Below are positions 33,886 to 47,000 of a stretch of DNA of 64,000 nt, one piece after another; the first letter of the stretch is position 1; every line of letters starts with the position of its first letter. Origin of the DNA: Voacanga thouarsii. Taxonomy: Eukaryota > Streptophyta > Magnoliopsida > Gentianales > Apocynaceae. Below the pieces are notes generated by a model that did not search any database, was not told the DNA's origin, and worked only from the letters and a program-made list of their open reading frames with translations. Where the stretch lies: the NCBI GenBank assembly GCA_026120185.1, contig JANUWF010001101.1, positions 5,580,001-5,644,000 of the forward strand, in the 5' to 3' direction. The translations under genes and the position numbers were made by a program.

Positions 33886-35262
33886 CATGACCGGAAAATC
33901 TAAAGGTGAGATAGTCGATTTTGACCCTGAGATCGAAAGGACACTATCAACAATCTGCAGGACAATCCAAAGGAACTTGATCGCAGACATGGACAGTGCA
34001 TAAAACAACAATGCTAGAAACAATAGGAGGGTTATGGTGACTTTGTGAAACCTGCAATCTCGGGCACAGGCTCGAGTATCACTAGACCTAGGGTAGATGC
34101 AAACAATTTCGAGATAAAGCCCAATATCATCCAGATGGTCTAAAATATGGTCCAATTTGATGAGCTACCTGAAGAAGATCCTAATGCCCACTTAGCCAGT
34201 TTTCTTGAAATTTGTGATACTTTCAAAATGAATGATGTATTTGAAGACGCCATAAAGCTAAGACTTTTTCCCTTTTCTTTGAGAAATAGAGTCAAATCTT
34301 GGTTAAAATCTTTACCTACAGGTTCCATCACGACTTGGAATACCTTAGCTGAAAAGTTTCTTGCCAAATATTTCCCTCCAACTAGGACAACCAAACTTAG
34401 AAACGAGATTTTTGCCTTCCAACAATTAGATTCAGAACCCTTGTATGAAAGTTGGGAGAGATTTAAAGAAATGCTGAGAAAATGCCCACATCACGGATTT
34501 GAGTTTGGAATGCAGATACTCATCTTTCTTAATAGCCTGACATTCGCAACACGCCAAGTGGTGGACTTTTCTGCAGGGGGTTCTATCAATCATAAGACCC
34601 CGGAACAGGTATTTGATCTCATTGAAAATTTGGCTTCTAATAACTATTCTTGGGGAAGTGCAAAGTCAAAAGCTCGTGTGCAAGAAGTGCATAAAGTGGA
34701 TGTTGTGGAAGCTTTGGAGGCTAAGGTGGAAGTGTTGACTCAAAAGATGGAACAAATGGTAATGCCTCAAGGTCAATTGGTAAATGGGAATTGTGATTTC
34801 TCTGGAGAATGGCACCCAAACCATGAGTGTCAAAATATGGATTCACTCCAAGAAACCACGGAACAAGCCGCCTTTGCAAGTAATATCCGTCCAGGTAATA
34901 ACCCTTATAGCTCTACTTACAATCCTGGTTGGAAAAATCACCCTAACTTCTCTTGGAGTAATGGAAATTAACCTAGGTATGGTTCTTTTAACTTTGGAGG
35001 TAATCAAAGGAACCAACCCCCTTTGCACAACAATTCAACACCTTCCAAGCCGCCATTGGAGGACTTAATTAGCCAATTGGTAAGTACAACGTAGACTAAG
35101 TTCTAAGGGATTGATGCGACAACAAGGAACTTAGAGGTTTCCATGCGCAACTTGGAGAACCAAATCAGCCAACTTGCTAAGCTACTGGGGGATCGTCAAG
35201 CGGGGGCATTGCCAGAAAATACTGAGGAAAATCCACAGGATCAAGGCCTTAGAAAATATTGA
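33886..35262 (+). pseudogene. Element B gag
   Basis: The N-terminal part (33886-34146) is broken by stops. The long frame 34147-34971 is clear Athila-type gag capsid: DELPEEDPNAHLASFLEICD, RLFPFSLRNRVKSWL, TWNTLAEKFLAKYFPP, LYESWERFKEMLRKCPHHGF and KTPEQVFDLIENLASNNYSW. A relic of a zinc knuckle (NCDFSGEWHPNHEC) lacks one Cys. After the stop at 34972 the frame continues with Gln/Asn-rich gag tail remnants and a final coiled segment (LENQISQLAKLLGDRQ). No protease or RT follows. Confidence 0.85.
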
Positions 35263-36600
35263 AGTCATTTTTTTGCTTTCAGTTTTTATGATTTGGAACG
35301 ATTTTTATTTTCATCGTTTTGTTTTATTTTGTTTTATTATTTCTTCATGAATTAAATTGCATTATTCACCATTATTGCGTGTTCTCTTACCTTCTTTCTT
35401 TTGTGTTATACGTTTTTTGTGTACTAATTTCTTTCTTTTGTTTTAATTTATTTCTCTTTTCTAGTTTTATGCTTTGATGTGCTCTTTTGTATTTTTCTTT
35501 TTAAGTACTTTGACAATGTCTTCTTCTCCAGAAACTCAACTCTTGCACAGAAGCATGCACAATGAATGGAAGTAATTTCTTTCTTATCTTTTCCCTTTTA
35601 TTTTTGATCCTATGGCATTTAATTCCTTATTTTATTTATTTGGTCATTGAGGACAATGTCCAGTTTAAGTGTGGGGGAGTGGTTAGATTGAGAATTCTTC
35701 TATTCTTTATTCTTCTATATTCTTCATTCTTCTATAATCTTCTCGATTCTTCTATAATCTTCTTGAAATTCTTCACTCTCCTTGTTTGAGAGAAAAATTT
35801 TTCGAAATTTTTCTGATTTTCTTTGAGATTTCAAGAGGTATTTTTAATGCATGTCTTTAATAAATCATAGAGCATATGTTCTATATCATTTATGGCTTAT
35901 ACATGACTTTTTGCACGCATTTGGACTAAGTAATTCTTGATTAAATGCTTTATATTGTTCTTAAACCTATTTTTCCGCTAAAATTCATTGAGTATTTTAT
36001 AACTTACTTGAATACCTCTTGAGGCGAAATAAGAAAGACATTCATGATTTAACTTAGGGATGACGGTAATAAGCCTTCTTTGGATAGTTTGAACTTTTCA
36101 AGCCTACCTATTTTATATTATCCCTAGTGCCTATTTTGAGTCGAAATAGTTAATTTCTTTCTTAAAACCCGTTATCATACTTTATCCATTACTTCTTGCT
36201 AAAAGTTTGAATAATTCTTCCAAATCTTTGATTGCTTTTAATGGATAAAAGTACATGTAGGAGAATGTTGAAGGAGAATACTTGTGGAAAGATCATGACT
36301 TGTTACTTTCAGTCATGTATCAATAAGTTGTGTTGAGTTGGGAAAGGAGAAAATAAAGAGAAGAAAAAGAAAACAAAAGATTGAAAGCAAAAAGAAAACA
36401 AAAAAAAAAAAAAGCTGCTAAAAAAGATGGAAAGAGAAAAACTGAGAAAGAAACAACAGCAATATTTGAAAAAAGAAGAGGAAAAAGAAAGAAAAAGTGA
36501 AAGAGAAAGAAAAGAAAGATCACAAGAAGAATGGTGGTTGAGCTATAGGTATTTCTGAAAAACTTGAGTTCACATCAAGTTCTTGGCACCATTGTTGAAA
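35263..36600 (+). other. Element B 3' noncoding region
   Basis: Contains the Athila-type signature GAGGACAATGTCCAGTTTAA with GTGTGGGGGAG (about 35648-35679), T-rich stretches, and a 200-base purine-rich tract (about 36335-36530) of AAGAAAAAG type. It ends in an LTR tail and primer-site relic (CACATCAAGTTCTTGGCACC). This joins gag directly to the 3' region, so B has lost its whole pol. Confidence 0.7.
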
Positions 36601-39600
36601 TGTTTGTTCACATCAAGGAGCAAAGGACTTAATTGGTCACTATTATTAAGAGTTATAGAGATTACTTTGCTTGGGATTACCATGCGATGCTTGGACTGGA
36701 CAGAAAGATCATCGAATATCGGTTGCCTATCAAAGATGGCTACAAACCACATAAGTAGGTGGCTAGATGCTTCAATCTTGAGATCGTGCTCAGGATCAAG
36801 ACAAAGATAGAGTAGTTGTTTAAATACAATTTCATTTGGATAGCCCGATATACTGAATGGATCTCCAACGTGGTACTAGGCATTAAAAGAATAGCCAGTT
36901 GTGGGTTTGCATCAATTTTTGTGATTTGAACCTTGCAACACCTAAAAATGAGTATGTCATGCTAATGGATGATATGCAAGTTACTAGTTACCAATTCCTT
37001 AGCTTTTTGGATGGCTATTCAGGTTACAACTAAATTTTCATAACTAAAGAAAATGTTCACAAAATAGCCTTCCGATGCCCAAGATTGATTGGATTATTTG
37101 AATAGGTCATCATGTCATTTGGCCTTAAGACTATTGGAGCAATTTTCTAATGAGCAATGAATTTCATATTTCATGACTTGATATGGAGATGTATAGAAGT
37201 CTATATTGATGATTTAGTGGTCAAGTTAGTCAGTTTCACTCAGCATTTGGTAGATCTGGAATAAGCTTTTATCAAGGTGCAAAAACATAGCTTGAAGATG
37301 AACACAGCTAAGTACGTTTTTGGAGTTGTGGCCAGTCAGTTTTTGGGTGTCTTGGTCTATCATAGAGGGATCGAGGTTGACTTTAATAAAGTAAAAGCAA
37401 TCAAAGAAAATAGGCCTCTAGGAATAAGAATGAATTGCAGAGCATGATCGGAAAAATACACTTCTTAAGGCATTTTGTAGCTAATTTAACTGGGAATAAG
37501 AAAGCTTTCTCATCCCTTCTAAGATTAAAGTCAACTGACCAATTTGTTTGGGGAAAAGAGTAGCAAGACTCATTTGATCAGATCAAGCAGTACTTGACCA
37601 GTCCACTATGCTAGTACCCTCTAAATCAGATCGGCTACTTAAACTGCACATTTTAACAATTGATGAGTCAATTAGATGCTTGTTAGCATAGGATGACGAA
37701 TATGGAGTCGAGCAAGCTATATACTACCTTAGTCGGTTGCTCAATGATGCTAAACCTAAGTATTTTCCAATCAAAAAGTTATTTGTTTCTTTATATTATG
37801 CCTGTACCAAGTTAGAATATTACTTATTACCAATGGAGGTGCATGTGTTGTGTAAAATAGATATAGTCAGGTATCTCCTCAATTGGCCAGTATTACAAAG
37901 TAGGTTAATGAAATGGACCGTTAAGCTTAATGTATTTATCCTCTTATATGTCCCACTTCGAGCAGGCAAAAGTCAAGCAGTGTCAGATTTTCTAGCCGAA
38001 TACCCATGTTTGCACGTTGAGGATTCGATCACAGTTGTGTAATAATACATGAATGTCTAGCCGTAGATCTTGATATTTGACGGGTCAAAACTAGTCAGAG
38101 GACAAGAGTTGGCTTAACTATTACCTTCCTGACCGGTCACAAAGGAAGGTTCTTGTTCGAGTTGGACACTGCCAATAATCAAGTAGTGTATGAGGCTCTT
38201 ATCATTAGCCTGGAAGTATTAGTTGCAAAAAGGGCCGAAGCAGTACAAATTATTGTCAATTCACAGCTGGTAATCAGATAGCTGACTAGAGAATACAAGT
38301 GTTTGAATCCAAAGTCTTTTTTTTTTTTTTGCAACAAAAGGCCTTCAATCTGATTAGGTAGTTTATAGATGTATTGACCATACATGTGCCAAGAGAATAA
38401 GAGGCTACATAACTTAGCACAGTATACTTCTGGAGAAAACCATTTACCGAACCAAGAAGAAACAATGTGTGTAGTACTGACTGACCAATCTTCTGAAGAT
38501 TGATGGATAGGTCTTATTACCTACCTAAAAGATTCGTCTACCAAAACTAGAGGCAAGTCAAACATATGGTAACAAATTACCTATTGATGGATAGTGACTT
38601 GTACAAAATGAGTCATGACGGCCTGTTGCTTAAGCATTTGAGCAAAGAAAATGCTTTGCGCCCAATGGCCAAGGCACATGAAGGTTTGTGTGGAGCTTAT
38701 CAAGTCGGACCCAAACTTAAGTGGATAATCCACAGGCATGGTTTCTATTGGCCAACCATTATAACAGATTACTTCAAATATGCGAAAAGGTATACGACCT
38801 GCCAAAAGTATAGAAATATACAGAGGGTCCCCACTACACAAATATACTTTTATGCTGTCTATCACTAACTACTTCACTAAGTAGGTTGAAGCCTGGCTAG
38901 TGGTCAAACTTAACTAAGATGTTATCATCGAGTTTATCCAACACCAAATTATTTACCGATTTAGTATCCTAGAATCTATTACAACCGATCAAGTTACAAT
39001 GTTTACTAGTGATAGGGTGATCTTATTTGCACAGTAGTTTGGTATTAAAATTATTTATTCTACATCATACTATGCCCAAGCCAATAACCAAACAAAAGCT
39101 ACTAACCGTATTTTAATTAATATGATCAAGAAGAATATTGAAGATCAGCTTAACAAGTGGCATGAAACACTAAACTAGGTTCTTTGGGTTTATCGAAGCT
39201 CAAGAAGAACGGCGATCAGCTTTAGGCCTTTCAAGTTAACTTACGATTAGGATGCCATTTTACTACTTAAGATTTCTGTCTAGTTATCTAGGATGGCCAG
39301 ATAACACGGTTTGGAACCAGACAAATACTGGCAAGTTATGACTATAGAGTTGGATGACTTGGATGGTGTTCGGTTATTTGCCCTTGAGCATTTGAAAACC
39401 GATAAAAAAAAATGTGGCAATATATTATAACCTAAAGATCTAAAGAAAGGTATTCAAAGAAATTGACTTGGTTTGAAAAATCATCCTACCATTTGGTCCG
39501 AAAGATCCCAAGTTTGGCAAGTGGTCACCTACATAGAAAGACTATTACTTGATCAGTAAAGTCTACCAAGAGGAGCCTACAATCTAATAAAATTAGAAAG

Positions 39601-39660
39601 GTAAGAATTATATAAAAGCATCAATGGTAAATTTTTAAAGTCCTACTACCCTTCTATGTG
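36601..39660 (+). pseudogene. Element C pol: RT, RNase H, second RNase H, integrase
   Basis: A decayed but collinear pol. RT begins with IKEQRT, SYRDYFAWDYHAMLGLD and YRLPIKDGYKPHK. RNase H (37700-38040) has YYLSRLLNDAKPKYFPI, LLNWPVLQSRLMKW and AVSDFLAEYPC. The second RNase H (about 38070-38400) shows FDGSK, TANNQVVYEALI and NSQLVI, typical of the extra domain of Tat elements. The integrase zinc finger (38566-38868) has AHEGLCGAYQVGPKLKWIIH and RHGFYWPTI with one Cys lost. The core follows with TTDQVTMFTSD, and the C-terminal end with GAYNLIKLE near 39590. Many stops and shifts. Confidence 0.85.
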
Positions 39661-42600
39661 GGAAGGGGTACAAAATTAAGAAAAGTTTAAAGGATTATCC
39701 CGGCTACAGGTTAGCTATTTTTATAACCATATCCAACATATATAATAAAAAGTGCCAACAGCCACGGCTACAGACCAACTGGGTTTATAATCAAATTGTT
39801 TTTCAAATTCAATAAGTAGAGGGATCACTTGGATGTTGGTCAAGTAGAAAATTTGCAAAGGAGTTAGGTTGAGCAGTTCAGTGCTCTCAGGCACATGCCT
39901 GGGGTTATTGGGTAATATATCGACAATTACAGTTTGGTTTTCACTTTTGTTCAATTGGCCAAACACTCCAGCTTGATCAGACAGTTTGGCCACCAATTTA
40001 GCAATGTCTCTCGCAAAAGCAATCGTGTCAACTTTATCAGTTTCAGGTTGTTTTCCTGCTAAATTAACAAAATCACATTAAGACTCAAAAGAAGGAAATC
40101 GGCAAGTCGCAAAAACAAAGTTGGCTAGATGGCTTTTACCTTCAGGCTGACTTGTTGGTCCAATCACTATCTCAGTAGCCTGCTTCTCGATTTCATCTTG
40201 CTCTGCTTAGCCAAACTAATTGGACGAGGGAACGCTATTAATAGTTTGTAAGAGAGGGATCAGTAGAGCACATCAGTTTTCCTAGCAGGCCTTCAGTTTC
40301 TTAATCATCTTTAGAGAGCTGGTTCTCTATTTTTTCAGGAAGGACTCCTAGCAGGTTCCTAAGCTAGTTCCTCACTTTCCTTGTGTTATGATACAATTGA
40401 GAAATAGATTTCTGCAAGGATCTCTGTTTAGAAACTTCAACCTAGACAGTAGATTCAGTCCGGGCTAGCTCTGACTATAGCCTAGATATCTCTAATGCAA
40501 AGCTCATGACATTTTGGCCAATCATTGCTTTCAGAAAATCTATGTGTTCCGCTGATCTTTTCTCCCAGTGTAGGCTTTGAAAAATGCGTCAAGCTTTCCT
40601 TTGGGCTCGTTCAGAGAGGAATCCTCTTTATCTCCTTCTTTAGTAGGGTGGGTAATAGATTGTTTGGTGGAGAATTGAGCAATTTTCTTTGTCTTAGGCT
40701 ACACAAATAGGTTAGGTTAGATGAGATAAAAAAAGATAGCCCAATCAAGATATTACTTACATGAGATGGATGAAACTTGGGAGTTTGTTTTCATTTCATT
40801 TTTTGCTTAGGCTGAGGAGTTTCCGTCTTAACATCAACATGGTTGTTAGCATCTCCACCTACTGGATAAAGCATACATAAAAATATAAGATTCAATTAAA
40901 AGTGACTAGCCAGTCATATTGAAAAAAACACTACCTAGGAAGCCACTAATTTTTTGTGTCTATCGCTTTCTGGAATGTTGAGCACACAAGAAAGTTGGGG
41001 GAGTAGTAGTTTCGAGAGCAATAATAGAGTTGGACACTTCTTATTCTGAAATGTTTAGTTTGGATAGCCAAACATCAACCGATGAGTCAAATAGCGTGTC
41101 ACTCAAAGAAATCCACTAGGCATCAAAATTAGATGTGGTTGCTATATAGGGAAAGAAGTCTTTAAAAGCAAAATGATCAAGTTTTTCCCAAGCCTTACTT
41201 AGCGGACGATAAGGTAATTGGTTGGCCATTTAGGATAGCTATCAAAAAGAACAGTGAAATTAAAAGTTGTTGGGATGCCCTACACTAAACCAAACTATCT
41301 AGCCATAGAATGAGGGTTTTAAGGCTCGAAGCTAATTGCACTATGGGTTCTGCCCGACCGAATCCCTAGCAACAAGTCACGAGTGATCAATATATAAGAC
41401 TAATTTTCCTTTGCAGGCTCTCCTCTGGCATTCTTCAACCAGTTAGAACCAATAGTCCCAGAACTATAAAGGGACAGGTCGGAGCAATTTTCTCACAATT
41501 GAAACACAAATTAATCAGAATATCAGCAACGGGGCAATATATAGCCAGTACTTGACAAATATAATAGTTGGTCACGAAATTATTCATCTCTATTAACTCA
41601 AGATAAGAAAGACCAAAGTTAGGCAAATACTGGTACAACTACAATTAAAGTACCCAGAGAGGGCCAGTCACAGATTCGATTTTTCAACTCTTAGTTATAG
41701 CTTTAGAAAGTTGAAACAAACCTCTATAAATGCTAGCAAGGAACAAAGAAGCGAAACCACTCGAATAGTCAGTCATGATTAACTGAATAAAGTGCATGTT
41801 TTCAGTAACAACACTGATAGCATTAGTACAAAAACATATGTACAGACCCAAAAAAGAAGGAAAATAGCATGTTTAGTGTCAGTGATCGAACCGATCGACT
41901 CACGATTGGCCTGAAGAAACTCAGAGTAAGAGGATACATCCCCAAAGTGTTTAACAGTATAAAGGATGCTCATTTCTTCAAGAAAAGAAGCAAAGTCAGG
42001 TCTATTCAAAGGGAGACCAAGAATTACCGCCATAACTAATAACGTGGGAATAATCATTCCAAAAGAAAACATGAAAACGTTGATAGATAGGTTCTAGAAG
42101 ACAATTACCACCGACAATAGCGTTTGATCAATAGGGTATCGAGAGTGGTCAGATGAGTTACATTATAAATTTCCTATTCTCGCCATTTGCCCCTACACTG
42201 CTCAGAAATTCACTCCAGCCAAGACTTATATTCCTCAAGATAGCTTTGCCAACACCTACACTTATTGCAGAACATGGTAAAGTCTCAGTGATTATTTTAG
42301 ATGGGCAACTCTAGTTTTGTAGGTTTCACATGGCTAATTAAATCAGAGTTACTAGGTAGATCAGTCATAACAAAGCCTAAGATAAAAGCTATTAAAAAGT
42401 GGGGATGGGGAATCATTAGGTGACCATCCATAGAATTTGCAAAGAAAGCAAAAGAAGATAGAAAAGTGGTGTAGAAAGTCGGCAATGGTTTAGGTGATGA
42501 AAAGTTTGTAAGAAATTAAAATAATGAGAGGCTCTCAGTTAAAGGAAAGAAATTAATCCGATTAATATTTGGGATAATAGAATATTAATCATCAGGTTAA

Positions 42601-42758
42601 TGAATTTTGAATTTGAATATCATTTAGATTTGATTCAAGTTTCACGAAATTAAAATCATAATGATTTAAAGAGCCCAGATGCCATTTTCATGGAAGTTGA
42701 GAAGTTATTTGCCCCATTCTCTTTAACAAAACAACAAGATAAATAAGGTAACAAGTTT
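39661..42758 (-). pseudogene. Element C 3' region with antisense ORF remnants
   Basis: Between integrase and the 3' LTR, open frames lie mainly on the minus strand (42485-42297, 42072-41779, 41638-41435, 39996-39721). Segments such as MDGHLMIPHPHFLIAFILG and PTLLVMAVILGLPLNRPDF look like protein rather than random frame. Tat-lineage elements are known to carry an antisense ORF exactly here, and these pieces fit that by strand and place. I cannot name a domain. All pieces are interrupted. Confidence 0.55.
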
Positions 42759-43604
42759 TGACAGTTGAAAATGTGACTGGCCAAGTAAGTTAATACTCAA
42801 TCAGATAAACAAATCAAAATGTGATTAGACGGGCTAGTCAGGAGCAGAGGTGTGACTGGGTAAGTAAGCAAGCCAAACCAGGCAATCTGCAACAGAATCC
42901 TGGTAAGTTACAGAAGCAGCCAATCAAGAGTTTTAACTCCAGTCAGGATACTTCCTATTTTTAAGGAAGTTAGTTGTTGAGAGGATAATTCACGAATTTC
43001 TCTCTAAGTAACCTCCTATGTCACCATTAATGATCATAAAGCATAGGAGAATAGCCACACACCATTTTTTCATTTTCAATTGTGGAGGGTGTGACTTGGA
43101 AACTTAAGATCAAAGGAATTTTACCTATAAAAATTGGAAGATAAACGAAAGAAAGGAGGACACAAAGCAATCATCTCAAAAGCATATTTCATTCTCTAAT
43201 TTTGTTTGAAAGCTTGTTTTACTGCTTTTTTTTACAATTTTTCCTTCAAATTCATGTACTTTTACAGCTTTCAATCAATTGCAGCTAAATTTTTCCTTCA
43301 AATTTTTAAGTTTTTGTGCTCTTGGGGTTGTCGCCTTGCTTTCCTAATTCATCCCTTCTAGTTTACACTAGATAATTACATTCACTTCTCTAATTAAGCT
43401 TACTTGGATGCTTTTTGGAGCGCTCCAAGGAATCTTATTGTCCAATCTTTAACTTCTTGGGTGATTTCCCAAAAATAATTGTGTAGTAGAAGTAAAAAAA
43501 AGTGAAAAATACTTGGCTAGTCAAGTGTTACCTTTGGCTAGTCCAAATGCAACTAAACTAATTCGAACAATTACTGACTTGACGACCAGATGTTGAATCC
43601 TAGG
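42759..43604 (+). repeat. 3' LTR of element C, split by element D
   Basis: Begins TGACAGTTGAAAATGTGACT and matches 26861-27660. At CCTAGG (43604) element D begins. The final bases GTCGACACA reappear at 55222-55230, matching TTCGACACA at the end of the 5' LTR. Confidence 0.8.
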
Positions 43605-44053
43605 TGTAACACTCCACAACATAAGTGCCCAAAGAGGGCGGAGATGTCACTTAATCCAAAGGACCAATGGTCCTTATAATTAGGAAAAGAAATATAAACA
43701 GGCATAATAGCTCAGATCTTATTACAAAGGAAAATGAAATTCACAAATCTCTCAAATTCATAAAATGAATTAGTCCTTAAGCAGGAACAAAATTGAAGAA
43801 TTCAAGTTGCCTAGGGCGCAACCATGCTAAAGTTGGCAGATTGTGAAATATGACATCAAATGAGTGTGAGAAATACATTTCAGTAAGCCCCGTGTATGCT
43901 CATGATTGAATCAACATAAATTTTATGAATGCACTTTGAAATTTCTCAACAAAAGTGAATTGTAAGTCAGACAATTTTCATAACGGAGTGAGTGGTAAAT
44001 ATTACAACAGATCAAATCACAAAGATATTTATTATACAGAAAAAAAAAACACT
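43605..44053 (-). repeat. 3' LTR of element D, truncated (449 bp)
   Basis: Matches 48123 to about 48590 (shared CCCAAAGAGGG, GGCATAATAGCTCA and TCATGATTGAATCAACATAA). It stops at the A-run near 44050, where RNase H-derived coding sequence begins, so its upstream part is deleted. Confidence 0.88.
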
Positions 44054-44069
44054 CTAGTACCAACCTCAA

Positions 44070-47000
44070 ATTACTTATGAAGATATTCTCCCATAAGATT
44101 ATTGTCTCTGGTTCCAACAACTCCTGTACCACTTGAATTTCTAGCATTCTCATACTAGCTACCTTTACTTTCCTGCTCAGTGTATCCACCACTACATTTT
44201 CCTTTCTTGAGTGGTAATTAATAGGACACCTGTACTCCTTCAGAAACTCCATCCACCTACGCTGTTGGAGATTCAAATCCTTCTACGTGAATATGTACTT
44301 GAGACTATTGTGATTTGTGAATACTGCATACCCTGCCCCATAGAGATAGTACCTCTACTTCTTCAGGGCAAACACAATAGCTGCAAGCTCCAGATCATGT
44401 GTTGGATAGTTGACCTCATGTGGTTTCAACCTTTTTAAAGCATAAGCTATGACATTCCTCTCCTACATTAGAACTATTCCTAATCCCTCATTCGATGCAT
44501 CCGTATATAAAGCACAAGTTTTATCCCCTTCAGGTAGGCTTAATACAGAGGCCATCATAAGTCTCCTCTTAAGTTCTTGGAAACTCCTCTCGTACTTCTC
44601 ACTCCTAACAAATGGCACATCCTTTCTCAGAAGTCGAGTCATGAGAGAGGATAAGATAGATAAATTCTTGATGAATCGGCGGTAATACCAAGCTAACTCG
44701 AGAAAACTACGAATCTTGATGATATTTTCTGATTGCTTCCAGCTCACTACAGCTTCTACCTTCGCGGGATTCACCTTGATACCATTCTTAAAGAGTACAT
44801 GTCTAAGAAATAACACCGAGTCTATCCAGAACTTGCATTTGCTGAACTTAGCATATAACTTATATTCCTTTAACTTCTCTAAAACCAACTCCAAATGCTT
44901 AGTATGCTCTTCCAGGCTTTTGGGGTAGATGAGGACATCGTCTATGAATGCCACAATGAACTTATCTAGATACAGTTGGAAAACCTTATGCATTAAATTC
45001 ATAAACATAGCTAGTGCATTGATCACCCAAATGACATTACCACAAACTCATAGTGGCCATATCGAGTATTGAAGGCCATCTTTTTGGAATATCCTCCTTC
45101 TTTATCCGAACTTGATAATAACCTTGCTGAAGATCTAACTTGGAGTAGCAACTGGATCCTTGCAATTGGTCAAATAATTCGTCTATCAGAGGTAACAGAT
45201 ACTTGTTCTTGATCGTTAAATTATTCAGGCCTTTATAGTCAATGCAGAGTCTCAAATCTATCCTTCTTTTTCACGAACAAAATCGGCGCTCCCCGCGGCA
45301 ACGTACTTGGTCTAATGTATTCCTGATTCACCCGCTCTTACAATTGTTCTTTCAACTACTTTAGCTCAGCAGGAGCCATCTGATATAGTGTTTTCGATAC
45401 TGGTTCAGTTCCCAGTATTAAGCCTATGGTAAACTTGACTTCCCGCAATAGTGGAAGGGAAGTGAGTTCAGCAGGAAAAACATCTTGAGACTCATTTATT
45501 GTAGCCGTACTCTCCAAAGTACACTGATCCTTGGGCTTATTTATTAGATAGGCTAGATATTCGTGTATTCCTTCTTTAACATCTTCCTAACTTTTCTCCC
45601 CGCTTTAAAAAATTTTAACTCTTTCACCCGTTTCCCATTAAATTCTATTACATTACAACCAGGTATAACGAACTAAATAGTTTTGATCTTACAGTCTACC
45701 CTTACTCCATGCTTTTAATCCATACCTAAAATTAGATCGTAATCTTCAATAGGTAAAACTATGAGGTCTATCTTAAGAATTTCCTTTCCTACCTTAATTT
45801 CACATTCTTGTATTAGTTTTCCCACTTCTACCATTTTCCCTAAAAGGGTACTTACCAATAAAGTATAAGGTAATTCATCCTCATCCCCATCCCCATCCCC
45901 ATCCCAACCCAACCCAAATAATGTGCACAAGTTTCATTTACGTAAGAATGTGTGGATCCATGATCGATAAGTATATTAATAGTATAATCTTAAATAGAGA
46001 GCTTACCTTCCACTATTGTTGCATCGGCTCCAACCTTATCTCGATTTACAGTGAACACCTAAGCTTTCACTTGAGGCTTTTGTCCACTGCTCCTAGTAGC
46101 TCTAATGGTCATCCCTCTATTACCACTAATAGGTGGTGCAGAGGCTTCTTCTCTAATCCTTAATGGCTTAGGACATTTGTTCTGAAGATGATTTAGGTCC
46201 CCACAATTGTAGTACTTCTGGACTACTCCCTTCAGCCAACAATCTCTCCCCACATGGCTCCACTTCCCTTAGTACCGACATATGGGAAAATTTGGGGTTG
46301 CGCCTACTGGAGTGGTCCGCGCCTGCTTTCCCTTATTACCCCACTATTGTATAGTCGAGCGTTTGTGGAACTACTGCCCAATTGGTGGCCTTGACTATTG
46401 GTATAGTTTGGGTGCCATCTAATGCTTATCCTTGTTTTTCGTTCTAGTTGTAGCATCCACTGCAGTTGTATAAGTTGCGGGTGGGGAAGGTGCTAGAGCC
46501 CTTCTTAGCTCTTGCCTCAATCCTTTAATGAATTGCTTTGTTCTTTTCTATTTCATATCTACCAAGCACTTACAGTATTTTGATAGTTGCATAAATGATA
46601 TAGCATACTGCGCCACTGTCGTTCCGCCTTGCCTCAGACCCTAGACCTCATCCTCCCTCTTCTCTATTATCTAATGTGGTATGTACTCTACCTTGAATGC
46701 CTCAGTGAAGTTGTTCTATGTTCAATCCCGATCAATCCTTCTCCATTCTTCCTGGACACATTGCCATCATAGTCTAGCCGGTCCTCTCAGTTAGAAAGCT
46801 GCAAACTTAACCATCCTCTCTTTGGAGTACTGCAAAGTGGAGAATATATCCTCCATCTACTCAATCCATTGTTCCGCCTTCTCATCCTGCTCTATCTCTT
46901 CATGGAAAGTCAGTGGCTGGAACTTCAGAAATCATTCTAAAACTAAGTCATCTCCCTTAACAGTCTTCATGTCAACCTTTTCTAACAGAGAATGGAGAAT

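Larger units (their letters stand above)
28392..36600 (+). mobile_element. Elements A and B: rearranged pair of Athila-like Ty3/gypsy elements
   Basis: LTR A (28392-29832), a primer site and a gag-protease-RT remnant run to 32300. There RT stops in mid-domain and a second, related LTR B (32301-33550) begins, followed by primer sites, gag and the 3' noncoding region of B. No downstream LTR is complete: only an LTR tail plus primer site (about 36569-36596) precedes element C's RT. B probably inserted into A, followed by deletions that removed the right half of A and the end of B. The flanking repeat TTCACATCAAG (36569 and 36607) may mark a recombination point. Confidence 0.75.
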
